From contig JAWNGF010000006.1 of assembly GCA_037039685.1 (NCBI GenBank), positions 372,001 through 436,000 of the forward strand: 64,000 bases of DNA. The letters are read 5' to 3'. Shown in pieces: positions 36,605 through 50,088 of the stretch (positions within the stretch are counted from its first letter, which is position 1; every line of letters starts with the position of its first letter). Under the pieces are notes generated by a model. It was not told where the DNA came from. It did no database searches and saw only the letters and a program-made list of their open reading frames with translations. The DNA comes from Ceratobasidium sp. AG-K (lineage: Eukaryota; Basidiomycota; Agaricomycetes; Cantharellales; Ceratobasidiaceae). The position numbers and the translations under genes were made by a program.

Positions 36605-36936
36605 TGGTATACACCCAAGTTGTTACGAAATTGCAACTTGTCAGGCATGTTGGGTGTAGCTGTTGTTGGCAGACCTACTATTTGAGATACTACCATATGT
36701 CCTACAACGTCCAGCCATGCTATCGTAATTTGCGTCCCCAAAAGGAACTCGGAATATAAAAGTGATTGATCGATATGTTCTGCCTGAACGACATCCATGA
36801 GCTCTAGTCAATCACACAAATCAACCAAAAATCGATGCATAATTATCCAGAGTGCAAAAGTGCTAAACTACGTTATACAGAACAGAGAAATAGCAATTAG
36901 CTTTCAAAATTGGCTCACGGGAATCCGATGCGAGGG
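36605..36936. other. Short intergenic, convergent 3' ends
   Basis: No gene seen between TPR-CHAT 2 and the F-box-like gene. Confidence 0.6.
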
Positions 36937-38847
36937 CTACTCCAATGGGAGTGCCTCGGCAGGTAGCATACGCCATGGTGCGTTGATAGATTCCATCTGA
37001 GGACGCACTGTATAACGAGACGTGAGTTTCGGCCTTTTATCAGCGAGAGTGGGCATTAGCCTACTGAATTTGCACCCCGTTTCCCACATGACCCGAATGT
37101 AATCCTGCACTGCGTCGTCGTAGACGCCATTGCCAAAGTTTTCAGGGGGGAGCTGCATCATAGCTTGTAAATCAAGCACCAGTGGCTCCATATTGTTTAC
37201 CACATTCAGGCAGAACAAGTCGAGTCTTCTTCCTGGTAGGGTATCTATCTGCGAAGACCGGGTCTCGAGCCGAGCATTAGGCCACATGACAGACAAGTAC
37301 CTAATATATATGTTAGCGACGTGTATCACGACTTTCCGTACGGGAACGCACCAATAGATTTTGCTTGCTTCACTCCCTGTAAAGTCACTAAATTTGTGCA
37401 AGCCACTTTCGAGGGTGCGCATTGCATATCGCTTGATCCCAGCAACCTTCTTCATGTCGATGTCTCCCGGTAGAGGTTCCATGCTCAGTTCAACAGCTAG
37501 ATGCTTTAGTTGGGGCAGTTGCTCGGCAAACTGCTGCAACTCTTGCAGCTTGACATGCTGAGCTGTCCACCGCAGAGTTTCCATCCCCGGCCATGTCCGA
37601 GCCAACCTAAACACCGCGTCGGCCGTCTCCATTCGTGCATGAAGCATCTCTAACCGGGTCAAGGGCAGTTTAGCAATTCCATCAAATGCCTCGTCGGTGA
37701 ATGTGCAAAAGTATGGCATCCCGATTCCTTCGCGTGAGCTTGCGTCAAAATCGAAGACTAGTTCCCTGATCTCGGGACTCTGCTCGCTCATCACCGGGAG
37801 CAGCTCACGCACTGCCCAATCGTTTTCGCTTCGGCGGGAGAGCATGTACAGTTCTACGATCTTGATCTTGTTGACCATCTGTGGCATCTGCCAGATAAAC
37901 TCCACTCCGCCACGAACAACGTTGTGGAAGATCAAGGATTTTAGTTTTGGGAAAGCTGTGGGGGGGAGTGATACGGTCTTCAGCACAGCAAGTTCTTCGG
38001 AATCCCACTTAGTAGGGTAATAAATCTCCAATTGCTGCAACTCGGGCAGACGGCTCAGAGCCTCTAGGGACTCGGGCAGGAGGAATGAGACACTCCCGAT
38101 TATCGTCGTCAAAGCTAGAGCGTGAGACAAAAAGGTATGAACCGGAGCTGTCTGTCTCAGGAATGTCCTATCAAGGTCGTTGTCGATCGTGCCAGAATTA
38201 GGATACGAGAGGAAGCCCAGGGTCCTCAAGTTTGGAGACCGTTTTACAATCGCATGCATGAGACTCGACTCACGTTCGGATGAAATTGTGAGTAATCGAC
38301 CAGATCGATACAAGGGCTTGACTTCCACGAGTGATCGGGAGCCAAATACGCTAAACCAGAAAAGATATGCCATATTTTGGGCATAATCAGAGTTGAGGAG
38401 TAAACTAATCAAGTTTGGCAGGAGTTCCCGCTTTTTCGTGTAGATCAATAGCGCCGCAAAGTTGGGAATTGAAATTTTCTGGCAACGTTCCCCGAAAATC
38501 TCGAGGTGCCGCACAAAGGGTGCATAGATATTCCAGCGATCCATATGTTGTGCTTGAAGTGGCGCCGGTATAACCTGAACGGAATTTGAAATAACTGCCA
38601 TGTATGGTCAGGCGCTACTCACGATCGTCGTCACCCCAGCATCCGCCTTAGCTTCCTGTCCACTTAATATGCCTCCCTCTCTTATAAGTTTGAATAGACG
38701 AGGAACTCCTTTGACGGTCTCCCATACAATCGGCATCGCAAGTTGGAAGAGATCATGGCAAGTGAGTCCCAGCGAAATGATATCTTCGTCGCTGGTCTGT
38801 CGACATATCAAATCAATAAGTTCGGGTACCTGGAGTGCGGCGTGCAT
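36937..38847 (-). CDS. F-box-like protein with leucine-rich C-terminal region
   Basis: Exons 38623-38847 and 36937-38574 flank a 48-bp intron (620 residues). The ATG at 38847 places an F-box-like helix bundle at the very N-terminus (VPELIDLICRQTSDEDIISL, then TCHDLFQLAMPIVWE), as usual for Agaricomycete F-box proteins. The remainder has irregular leucine-rich repeats (LPELQQLEIY, LPQLKHLAVEL, TLRWTAQHVKLQELQQF) expected to form the substrate-binding solenoid. By family it would recruit a target to an SCF ubiquitin ligase; the target is unknown. A longer open frame extends to 38958 but begins with GTG. Confidence 0.8.
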
Positions 38848-38958
38848 AGCAGCGTTCTGTATGGGCAGGAAATTTCTGGAGCCAGCGCGACGAAGGTTCC
38901 TTTTATCGTGCGGGCGTGATGGTGGTGGGTGATAGGAGACAAGGGCGTGCTTCTTCAC

Positions 38959-41900
38959 GTGACCTTAGGCTCCTCCATGAGGCCTGATTGATTACTAGAT
39001 AACACAATACGATACTCTCTTTTTGTTGGCGCTTTCCGGCCTCAAAAGCGTACAAAGGCTTCACTAATCGGTTCAAGTATAAATTGAATTATCCTAAAAC
39101 CGTACGGACCAACGCTCAGTTGAACCGTGTTCCACAGCGATGGTTTGCGCGCCGAAGCGCACGAAGAATAGTGGGGACGAGATGAACGCAAAGTAAATAA
39201 ACATGATGGAGAAGGATTATATATAAGATATGTACCGCCAGATCACGCTCACACGGAAAGTGTACGCCATGATCAGAGTACTCTGTTTTTCATTGTTTCG
39301 GGTTTCAACCCATGGCCTATACGTGGTCCGCTCCGAACGACGGAGGCGGATCGAGACAATGTGCTGCGGCAGTTCCCACGATCAGCTGGGTATGTACCCA
39401 TGCGGCCCAGAACGGACCCATTTTCAGGCTGTCACCGGCTCCAACCACATCAGTGTCGTAAGAGTACTCCGCGTTGGCTTTTCTAAATCACCATTCGGCC
39501 GGAGGCGTGCCATTCCAGGCTGGGATTGGTCCATAAAAACGAGAGCCCTTTACGCCACTGATGGAGAGTGAGTTTTCTGAATGTGATAGTGAAGAATAGA
39601 AGATGTATCGGCCTTTCATATCTTCCGCTTTCCGCGCTCCTACTGTAAGCTAGAGACCCAGACGGGGCCAGTCAATGTACCCCTGGATGCTGCTTATAAT
39701 CGCACTCCGAATATGGCCATCTATAAGTCAAATTTCAAGCTTCTTCCTTTGAATTTGGCAAGTCCGACCCAAACTTAGCGTGAAAGGGACAAGCGGAAAG
39801 TCACGCACATTCTGAGCGCCTTTTATCACCGTCGCCCGAATCCCATTCCCTCGATTTCCCCACAACCAGCTCGAAATACCCTACCGCCACCACGTATCAG
39901 AGTATACACTTGTGCCTCCCTGGTAGATCTGGATAGTTGGTTTCGTTTGAATTAATTGAAACAGTGTATCGCCGCTTCGCCCTACTCCGTCGTGCTCCTA
40001 AATTTGTGATAAGTTGTCATTAGCTCCGCCCAAAGGGATATCAACTATGAGCATTACACGGCATTATGTTCCGATTCGCTCCTCGAATTGCCTAACCACC
40101 GCCTCCCGCTCCCCCTTGAGCACCTCGACTCCCGCCTAGGAAGATACTCAAATGTATGCGCCTGAATTTTGTGCGTCAGCGAATGGCTCTGAACCCATCA
40201 AACAAATCCATTCCCGCCAAATTGAGAAAGAACGTTTGTATCGCCCCCAGAATCGATTCCCGCGGTCAATGCAAATTTTTTCATGGGTTAAACCTGCGGA
40301 GAGCCAAAGCAAAACGCATAAGTAACGTAGAAGGAGAAAGCGAACGTGGAAATGCACCCCTTGTTTCCGAATGCGTCGTATAGGGCGTGAATTTTGGAAT
40401 CAATGAAACTTGGGTGAGGCGATAGCGTTTCTATGGTACCTGCACGAGCCCGTGAGACGGTAGGTTAGGTTGATTCGTGTGATAAAACTCGTGTCATAGT
40501 TAGGTTCCGCTCTAGATGCAGTGTTTCTCGTGGTACGAATCGAAACTGGGGGGTAACGCATCCGTTCGCCATTCGTGTTCGCACAAAATGATGGAGTTCT
40601 TGAGTGGAGAGAGACTCGCGCCACCGAGTCGCTGCCACTCCTATAGTATATCCTTGTCTTTGTTAGTACTAACACTCATGGGTGCACGTAATCATAATCT
40701 GCCGTTGATTGGGAGGAGGCTTGTAGCAGTTGTGCGCCATCACAGGAAGTTCGAGACCGTGCTGAGTCATTCCGCTCACATAAGCTACCCCCCGTCGCAA
40801 AGAAAACCAAACAACCATTACACTTCCATGTCGTCGGAACCACCCACCCGTCATCCAGCTGCAGGTTGCTGTGAGTCCCATCACTCCATCATACGAACAC
40901 TGTCGACCCCCCGGGGGGACTATTAGATTATGCTTAATGTCAGATGACAAACCAACTACAATCTTAAATGTTCGATGGGTCCTGTGCCCCACCAGCACCC
41001 GATCCCCTTCACAGATTTATTGTCGCGCTGAGGTCTCCACTCCTCAGAATTCTCCGAAATCCACAATATTCTATGGTTCGGTTCCCCATACCCAACGTAG
41101 TGCGTATCCTAGGCAATCGTATTCACCATTTAGATATAATGTCATACCCCAGCAACTCTCTGGGGTATCCCTATGAACTCTTTTAACGCGAGGTCGCCAC
41201 GATACATACTGGACTTCCACTGCCGGAGTACCACTAGGATATTTATCGACCTGCAAGGTCAGCGGTAGAGGTCTCCATTCAGGTTCGTTCAGCTCAAGTT
41301 CCCGTCTAGCCCTATTACCAATTTCACAGGACCGTGCAGAAATGTGGCGTCGCTCAGTTGTTTAGTCGTTTGGCAGCTTGATACTTTAAACGATAAGTGC
41401 CTTGGGGGGTGTATGAGTACTAGCTCGTGTTGATTGTGCTTGGCCACTGACATTTCTTTAGTCATTAAGAAACATATCGACTCACTCTATCTGCATGGCC
41501 AAGAGTGTATCTAGTATCAAGGTCGACTCGTATCCTCCAGCTCCAAACACTTCCAGATCCTCCTCAGTCTCGAGAGACCTAGATCCCTTTTGGTAAGGGG
41601 TTTCGCCTCGATATTCTATTGGTATTATATATCACCATATGTAGGTCTGTTAGGCTAGGTCTGTTCTTAACAGAAAATTATTTCTTCGGGCCGACCCACC
41701 ACTCCAGACTGGTTGAGCGACAACTCTCTAGCAGCCAAATACCGAAGACCAGCTACGACTCCTGTATTGCCATGCTCGGCTCTCGTTGCGAAGCATCCTT
41801 GACTCTGGATCCTTTCGAGGTATGCCACTCTTACCCAATCTACTACGACATTTGAACATCTCACTATACGGCACAGGCTTTACCAACCAGTTCAAAGAGT

Positions 41901-42599
41901 ATTTCTGATCAACAAGGCACCATCGCGAAGCTGTATACCCAGGGACATCCCCGCTCCGCGATTTAGGTTAGATCTATTTTAGCGCCCAAAAGGGGAGTAC
42001 GAATCTGTTGCTTATTTCGTCACGTCACCCAGCCTCCTGTATGGTATTCTCAATTCGCGGGTTTCCGCCAAATAGATCCATTTTCATTGACTTTGTTATC
42101 AGGCCGTGCATTGACCCAGTGACGGTCTTGGAAAGCTTTTGGCACATCACGAAGAGGTTAAATTGATTTTGTTTATGGTCAAATGATCGATAGCGACTTC
42201 GAGTGACGTCATCAGATCCGGACGCGGGTCGACGCGTCCCTCGATCTGCATGGTCGATTCGCTCCTGCCTCGCCTCGCTTGCACTACATCCACTCTCTTT
42301 GGTGCGACACTAATGGAACGTTTTGACTGGTCTCCTCAGCCACCTCTTGTGCGAAAGATGGCTCATCGTACTATTCCGTGTTTCATATCCCAGTACCTTG
42401 CGCCCTGTTCGTGTGTAGTAAGGTGCTATGTGTATGTAACATCACACTCACGCCTATCTTCGGAAATCACACAATTCTTTTTGTCAATGATCTCACGACC
42501 ATTTATAGTCCTTACAATTCAAGACAAATCTATCTAAGGGCCTTTCCCAGATCTCCAGCAATTTAAACGAGCCTCAAGATTCTGAACCCAACCCCATAC
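38959..42599. other. 3.6-kb region without recognisable gene
   Basis: Only short, unrelated frames are seen on both strands. None shows a domain, clear exon joins or a match to other parts of the window. Confidence 0.5.
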
Positions 42600-43360
42600 A
42601 CCACACCCCTTCTACAACCTGTATACACATAGTCGGCAGCTGCTCACCCCGAATAACGTTCTTCCACTCCAAGTGCTCCGGTCTGAGCCTCTAGTTTTGA
42701 ATCTCGCGGCTGCTGCGCTCTCGGTAATAATCCGCCAGCACCTCGTTGATATCAGCCCCGCCGCAGCTGGTTTGATCGTGTTGAAAACTTCCAGCAGGTC
42801 CTTTGTGAGTCTTGTCCTCGTGGGTTCGGAAGAGTTTTGCATACGTTTCGGTCGTCAAAGGGGCCGAAGTAGATAAAAACTTGTACGTATTATACTCGCC
42901 TGGTCCTAGTAGTGTGTGTGCCCCAACTCTCAGATGTTCAAGGTATATGGATCAAATTCCGCGCGAGACAAGAGGAAGAACAAAGCTTCGAGTTTCGTCG
43001 TCGGTCATGTGTACGATGAGGCGAATGATCTCCTCTGGAAGTACACCATTGATTGTGGTGGTCTACACGCCTGGCACGTTCGCTGCGGAGTCTTCGGAGT
43101 AGACATTATTGGGGGAAAAGGAGGTGAACCAAAAGCAATGGACAGTCCCGAACTTCTCCATCGGCATCGTGAATATCGAGAGCCGGCGAGTGACGAACTT
43201 GTGCACAATCCACCACAACGGCGACCATCTGGTAACTCGACAACATGATACTGAGTCCGCTGGTACGGCCATGCTTTCGCAATCTCTCCACCATGACACC
43301 CACCTCGTACTTGACATACATCTCTTGGTCTAATGGAGGCAAAACGTGAAGAGGCAACCC
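42600..43360 (-). pseudogene. Possible F-box-like gene remnant
   Basis: On the minus strand around 42960-43050 the frame reads VLPEEIIRLIVHMTDDETRS followed by LPLVSR, which resembles an F-box start. It soon meets a TGA, and neighbouring frames carry scattered downstream-like sequence (HLRVGAHTLLGPGEYNTYKF). No closed gene model could be built. Plus-strand frames over the same DNA look less protein-like. Treated as a decayed fragment. Confidence 0.3.
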
Positions 43361-43448
43361 CTAAATCGGCAATAAACGTGCATCCAACAGTCTCCAGTCA
43401 CATAAATAGTACTCAATTGGTTCGAAAGAACAACCACACGCCTAATTG

Positions 43449-44778
43449 TCAACACACATCATCCCGTGGCTTTGTAGCATACACAGTGTACAACTTGAAC
43501 GACGGACACCTTTCTGGATCCTTCAACTCTTCAATCATTGCCTCAATAAGCGAGTTGGCCTCTTTAGCCTCGAGCCCAGCGTCACATAGCAAGCCAGCCG
43601 AGTCTCGCATGAGCATGACATATAAATGGCCCAATAATGGTATCATATGAGGGTCCACGTCGGTTGCGCAAGAGTAGCCCGCGTGCGGATATACCCTGGG
43701 CGTCTTGATCTCGGTATGTATTTGTTCAAACCCGCTTGCACAATTAGAGTCTTTCCAGGTTTCAGACTCCGGAGACAACCAATGACTTAGTTTGTCGCAT
43801 ATGTCTGGGTCGGCACCATGCTTTTTCATCGCATCACAAGTGAGGTCAACGCAATGGCATCCAATTGGATTCGTCAGTCGAGCAGGCTTGGACAGGTCCT
43901 CTGGGTCCCACATTCCTGGTCCGGCTTCTCGCAAGTGAACAAGTCCACCGGGTCGAAGTACGCGGCGGATCTCGAGCAAAAGCGCGCGATAGTCCTTAAC
44001 CTACCGGTGATTTTATCAGTACGACCATATTTGGATACATCGAGGAGGCGCCATTGACACTAACCAGTTGGATCCCCATGTTTACGAACACGATGTCTTG
44101 AGAATCGTCTGCAAGCAAGAGTCCTTCCGTGATATCGTAGACCTCAAAGACAACATTCGTGCGGGGTAGATGTGGGACGAATGGTACAATATCTAAGCTC
44201 TGAAACTGAACGTGTGGAAACTCGGTCGCCATTTCTTGAACCCTACGCCATGTCAAGAAAAGCCCCACCGAACTGAAGTGTAACCGCGACTTACCACATG
44301 CCGCCTCTCGTTCCTATTTCTAGCACATGGTGTTGTTTTCCCACTCCAGGATCCGAGGATAGTATCTCCTTGACCGGACCAGTGTAGTTATGGCCATACA
44401 GATATTTTTGGGCTGTATGGCTTAATGTCTCCCGTCGCGTGTCATCCATAGGGAGCCACCTAAGCGCGTTTTCGCTCGCAGGGTACTGGCGCCCATGCTG
44501 TGTAACGAAATAATCTGATCATATAGTTAGGAATCGGTCTTCAGCCAAGAAAATACGATGACGGGGGCACCATGCACATCATCCGACCTAATCGTCATTG
44601 CGGACGCGTCCGATTCCGGCTCGGACACGATTTCCGATATCGACTCAGTATGCTGGGTCGGTACCACCCGGTAAACGACACCTTCAGTTTCGGGATCGTA
44701 TACTGGGTAGGCTGACATGACCGGCCGCTCTAGATCTGAGGGGTTTATGGGAGGAACGCCAGAATTATCATGTAGCAT
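43449..44778 (-). CDS. SAM-dependent methyltransferase A
   Basis: Exons 44571-44778, 44295-44514, 44065-44242 and 43449-44000 give 385 residues with all phases closing. An acidic, Ser-rich N-terminus of about 70 residues precedes a class I methyltransferase fold. Its motif I is VLEIGTRGGMW, followed by FPHVQFQSLDIVP (acidic adenosine-binding strand), DSQDIVFVNMGIQLV, and the post-core segment RRVLRPGGLVHLREAG. The C-terminal part has Cys and His residues of unknown role. The substrate is unknown; fungal relatives act on small metabolites or on protein. Tandem with paralog B, same strand. Confidence 0.85.
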
Positions 44779-45221
44779 GTCGGAATGCACGACTAATCTA
44801 TTGATTGGGAGGTAATTTTATCGTCAATTTCGTTGGGCGCTTTGAGTTCTCAATGCTAGACACAAAGAACTGTAGGTGATGACCGTTGAAAACCTGGGCG
44901 GTCGTTACTAGCTGCGGTTGTCGGAGCCCGGCCATTTCAATTCTAATTAGGTAAGCGTTTAGGAGTCATGTGCCCAGGATTGAAATGCATACAGGCAGAG
45001 TCAAGCGATAGAGATAGTATTGGATTATTGTGCGTTTCAATAGCTCAACACAATCCTTACTCAGGCTCGTTCAAACCGGCTCCGTAGCCCAGCACTCTCC
45101 GTAAATTCGGCGTACGACCCTAATCATTATAAATACAGTAATGTTCTGATAGCGAGAAAGGAAAGTCCATGCATCAACTCAGGCGTATGCAATGCCTAAA
45201 CACCAGTGAAATCTCCGACTA

Positions 45222-46524
45222 TCAATTATCGCCCCGCCGCTTCGTCGCATACATCATATACATCTTGAGGACCGTGCACTTTGCCGGATTCCTCAGCTCA
45301 TCAACTACCACCTCAGTCAACGCCTTGGCTTCATCCATACTCAGCCCACCATCGCACAGTAGACCAACGGCATCTCGTATGCACATCAGATACAAGTGCC
45401 CCAGTAACGGGATCATATGCGGATCCATGTGGGTCGAACAGGAGTAACCAGCGTGCGGGTATGGGCGATGCAGTTTACAGACGGTATGTATGTTCTCGAA
45501 CCCCCGTGGGTGTCGAGGATTGGTCCACAGGTCCGAGCTGGGCGAGAGCCACCCCTCTGTCTTGTTGCGTGCGTTTGTGTCGGCTCCATATTTCTCGGTC
45601 GCTTTGAGAACAAGGTCGAACAGAAGGCAGGAATTCGGATTAGTCACCGTAGGGCGTTTCGTGAGATCTTCTGGGTCCCAGAGACCGTGCCCTAGTTCGC
45701 GTAGGTGAAGGAGCCCGCCGGGTCGAAGTACACGGTGGGCTTCGATCAAGAGCCCTCGATAATCTATGACCTACACACAATCTTTAGCACAAGTGCATTG
45801 ACGCGTATAATAACGCTGCACACCAACTCCAAACCGTTGTTTATGAAGACTATATCCTGAGAATTGTCCTCGAGCAGGAGCCCTTTGGCGAAATCATACA
45901 CCTCAAACTCGATATTCGAGCGTTGTGCGTGCGGGGTAAGCGGAGCAATATCCAAGCTTTGGAATTGGACGTGCGGGAACTCGGCCGCCATTTCTTGGAT
46001 CCTACGCTAGGTCAGGCTCGGGATTCGATAATACGAACGCAACTCACCATGTCCCACTCCGTGTGCCAATTTCCAATACGCGTTGCTTCCCCTTCCCCGG
46101 CCCGGGAGAAAGTATTTCCTTAACTGGTCCAACATAGTTGCCTTCGTAGACATACTTTTCCACCACGTGTCGCAATATATCTCGCCTGACGTTGTCCAAT
46201 GGCAACCACCGCATGGCATTTTCACTTGCGGGGTGCTGCCGCTCGTACATCGTAACGAAATAATCTGCTCGTCGTCAGACCCAAAAAAAAAAAGTTGATG
46301 GATCAACAAGAGCACGTACCACTCAAATCGTCCGAACCGATTGTCGTCGCCGACGCATCTGACTCGGTTTCAGAAGTAATGTCTGATATCGACTCGGGTT
46401 TGTAACTGGGGACGATACGATACACCACTCCATCCGTTTCTGGGTCATAAAATGCAATCGCCCCGTCAGAGGATTGACCCTCGTGATCCATAGGGGTATC
46501 AGGGTTGTGTTCGTCGTTGAACAT
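45222..46524 (-). CDS. SAM-dependent methyltransferase B (paralog of A)
   Basis: Exons 46320-46524, 46048-46264, 45824-46001 and 45222-45770 give 382 residues. Intron positions and phases match gene A, with exon 3 exactly 178 nt in both. It shares the N-terminal YDPETDGVVYRIVP block, motif I VLEIGTRSGTW, FPHVQFQSLDIAP, and HRVLRPGGLLHLRELG. The first intron has a T/A-rich run near 46282-46294. A recent tandem duplication with diverged sequence is the simplest reading. Substrate unknown. Confidence 0.85.
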
Positions 46525-48080
46525 GTCGTCACGGGCGCCTGGTTCTGGTCAGAGTGTAGTAGCTAATTATAACAGTAGTTTCGGCTGGGTTTCGTACGCG
46601 GGTTAGGGCAAGTTGTGGCAATGTTGGAGACTTGAGTCCACCTGTTCCATCACTTTACGGGTGACGTAAGCATACCCTTGATTCCAAGAGTTCCCCGTTC
46701 CGTGCTAATTACTCGCCGCTGGGTGACATCAGGTGCCCTGAGCGGCTGGAGCGAGTTGGGCATGGCACGTAGGACGGGATGTTGCAAAGTTGCCTGATAT
46801 TGTCTACCTTAGATCTCATCGCAGTGGACCTCTGAGAGCTATGTCTCCTAGACCTCATCCAAGCCTGCCAATTGGATAGGGAGCAGCTCCCAGCCGCGCC
46901 AAGTAGAAAGGCCGGCATAAATTGTCCCATCATTCTTTCTTTCGGAGGTTGTGGATGTGCTTAGACGTGGATGGCGATGCGAGTTTGTGCCCAAAGAAAT
47001 CAAGTCAGGGCATATGCACCCGAAGTGAACCGCCCTTCTCCTCTCAAAATGTATATTTATAAAACCCAGGCATGAAATTGCTCGTCCCCTTGGAAATCAT
47101 GTTCCAGAATTCCTGTCGTCCTGGATGTCCATTAATAGCTCCTAACCTGTGTGTATTTAACGTCACTCCAAGGGAGACCGGTGCGAGGTATGATATTCCC
47201 CAAATTTAACATTACCAATAATTTCAGGTATACCCATTAGCGAAGGGATTAGTGCGCTCGTGAAATCCTTGCATTCATCGCCTTGAGGCATGTATGCTAT
47301 GCTGCCCAGTCATCTTGGCTTGTTGCTTCTGGATCTGTAAAGGTCCCTGCGTGCGACGCATCATTATTTCAATATATCAGCATGAAGTGCTGCGTAGAAC
47401 AAGTGTCCACGTGGTAATCATTGGCACAAGGACTGCGCTGGTTGAGATCTGCCGCGTCCTCAACCATAACCGACTGCGCGCCGGCTCGAAAGATCTTCAG
47501 TGGCGTGGATTTGCGATGGGTTCAAGGTATCTCGTACGTGAAAATGACGCGGCGACTTACGATGTCACCAATATTGTAGCCTAATCTGACTCATTGGTGC
47601 GTTCCGGGACTGTCTCGGGTATTAGGAAGGCTGGATGATTGATGGCATCATGTGAGCCGACGGTTTAACCCGTGCTCGAAAACGTGAAAGTCCAGCCTCC
47701 AAGTTGAATACCCTGGAACGCGGAGTTTACGGGTCAAAGATACAGATCTGGGCGATAGTGTTGCAATCGACCCCAAGAAAATTATGGTTGTTGTTGTATC
47801 TCGTTTGTCCTGACCGATCATTGGTAGGTCCAAGAGCGACAAGACACTTGGCCATCACAAAGTCTCGTACCCTTGTGCCCGGCCTGTCCGTCCCTGAGCG
47901 ACATACATACAAACGCGTCCTTTAGACTGCGAAAACGAACATGTTGAACCTAGTTGCTGTGCTGGCTGCGCTCAGCCAAGGGTATCAGCAATTTACAACC
48001 AGGGCGCTAAGGCCTGATAACTGTCATTGTTGATCCACGGCGGTTAGTTCCATCCACAACCGGCACCAAAGCCGTTTTCC
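46525..48080. other. Intergenic, nothing recognised
   Basis: Small frames only; no domain, repeat or RNA gene recognised. Confidence 0.5.
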
Positions 48081-48088
48081 TTAAATAT
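48081..48088 (+). promoter_or_regulatory. TATA-like box (TTAAATAT)
   Basis: It lies 90 nt upstream of the ATG at 48171. The same TTAAATAT motif lies about 90 nt before the ATG at 61853. Confidence 0.4.
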
Positions 48089-48170
48089 CTTCAGGCAACC
48101 CCTCCGATCTCTCAATCTGGCTTTCCGCGCGCCCCAAGTAACCCGGCGTCAGCCCCACCAATCCTCCAAC

Positions 48171-48437
48171 ATGAGCTCCGCCGGGTACATTCCACTCCCT
48201 GCCTACTCGTCTGAGCCTGCTTCGCCGACTACACCACCCGAATATGACGACCAAAGACTAGGCAGCCGGGGACGGAGCTATCAGGAAGCAGTGCTAGCAC
48301 TCGAATCGGACCCCCGGTTCCAGCAGGAAGAGCCCAAGACGTGGCAGCGAGTGATGTTGTTAATCGTGATGGCCATTCTATTCTGGATGGCGTACAAGAT
48401 GAAGGCGGGGTCGTTTTTGGGTATGGAGGAGATATGA
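48171..48437 (+). CDS. Small single-pass membrane protein, 88 residues
   Basis: Pro/Ser/Tyr-rich N-terminus (YIPLPAYSSEPASPTTPPEY), a charged middle, then one hydrophobic segment (residues about 60-76, VMLLIVMAILFWMAYKM) close to the C-terminus, which suggests a tail-anchored protein. A TATA-like box at the usual distance supports transcription. No family recognised. A further 3' exon after 48451 (GTGAGT donor context) cannot be excluded, but the in-frame TGA makes a complete short protein. Confidence 0.55.
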   Translation: MSSAGYIPLPAYSSEPASPTTPPEYDDQRLGSRGRSYQEAVLALESDPRFQQEEPKTWQRVMLLIVMAILFWMAYKMKAGSFLGMEEI

Positions 48438-50081
48438 TTACAAAACATATTGGTGAGTACGTGATCTTCATTGAACTGCGATACCGGGCTAACCAACGTT
48501 GATAGTCTAAAATCAACATTGGCCTACGCGGCTTGTTTCACATGGACTATTTTTCGCGGTCTACAATACTTGTAAACTATGTGCTATCGGCTATCAGCCT
48601 CTACCCTCCTTGATGTTTCCTTACGCCAATCCCATTACTATCTAATTTTCGTTATTCTCATTCCAAGTGTGACGCGATTAGCTAAACATCAACGCGGTGC
48701 GGTTTCTATGACTGTTCGTGGGACCTCTCCACCTCGCATCTACATGGCGGATACTTGACGGTAATTTTACAGTCGGTAAGTACTTGGACTCGTTATGCAT
48801 CTAGACTATTTCCCTAACTTATCTCGACTGTTCTTCCCGCAGGATTTCATGATGGCGACATCTCGCGTTTTCCCTCTCGATTTTGCTGTGCGGCGAGTCT
48901 AATGTGACCGAGCATCATAACAGAATACGACTTGCTCTCCCAGCCTGGGTTTCCCTTCTCAGTTGCCGCGTGCGTCGAGGCTGTCCACACTGTGATCGTA
49001 TCCTCGATGATCGTGATTGGGACGAATGTCACCTGTCAGCGTTTAGGCGCTCTGCTGTCAAACGATGCTAATGGAGACAACACTTTGGAGACACTGGTCG
49101 TGGGTACGTGCGCTATCTTAGCGAGGGGTATATGAGTCGTACGATGGGGCTGATCATCCTGGTTGACGTTCCATCTCAGTTTATTTGCAGGTCACCAGGA
49201 CTTGAAGTCATCTTTTCGAGGATGGGCTTTCTCATGAAACTTATTGGAAATCCATTTGACCCTTGAGTCAATGATCCTTAGCGCGACAACCGGATTGCCT
49301 CGCTGACACAAGCCGAGGCCCTCTAGGTAACCAATTTCGATAAGTAATAGTTCCTCACATCCGAAGCAACATGCTCGTTGACCAGATCCATCGGCCGCTT
49401 GCTAGGCCAAGGTATTGTTGCGGATGGTCGCGGTTCGCGCTCAGGACCTTGTGTATGCGGTTACGCTTATCTGTATGGGTCACCACATTCTATTTTACCA
49501 ACGGCCCCTGCAGGAGTCTTACAGGTCTGCTTGCAACACGTGTGAAGTCTGCTCGACAAATGGCCATTGGATGAACCTGCGGTAGAGTGTGCGGCGCGCC
49601 TGGCAAGCGCTTACTCATCGATGGATGGATGGTCCGGAATCCTGGGAGCCCCGAAGAAGTTAGGCGCTTGGACAAACTGTATTGCTGTCTCCTTCACACC
49701 CCCCTCTACCTACTTTATCTCATTACCGATTTCGATGCTGATAAACGGAGCCCAGGCTCCCTTATTGTTTGCCTTATACTTCCGTTTCGTCATCTGTATA
49801 CGTATTGGTTCGGGGAATGCATTATACATTATGTGTTCTCTCACCGTATACGTAGAAAATATATTGTTTGGAATAGCCGCGCAACCGGGGACGGTCGGCA
49901 TGCTCACCATCCGATACAAGCGCCCTAGTTTTAAAATCAAAACACAGAGACCACACTGTCCATCTGCATCAAGATCATCATGCTTCTGTCAGCGATCTAC
50001 AAAGGTACATCTGGCTGCTACCTCGGAAACAGCGGTACGCCGGGCTCTCGGCGCTCATGAATTCAACGGAGAGACTCTAGT
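48438..50081. other. Intergenic, nothing recognised
   Basis: The longest frame (49567-50088) begins with TTG, overlaps the promoter of the next gene and looks like chance. Confidence 0.5.
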
Positions 50082-50088
50082 TATATAA
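50082..50088 (+). promoter_or_regulatory. TATA box of membrane-protein paralog 1
   Basis: TATATAA sits 82-88 nt before the ATG at 50170; the paralogs have boxes at similar spacing (59076, 61761). Confidence 0.5.

Noticed and set aside
38959..42599. Numerous 60-130 residue frames
   Set aside because: No domains, no splice continuity, frames on both strands of equal quality.
49567..50088. 173-residue frame upstream of membrane paralog 1
   Set aside because: Starts with TTG, no ATG or domain, and runs over the TATA box of the next gene.
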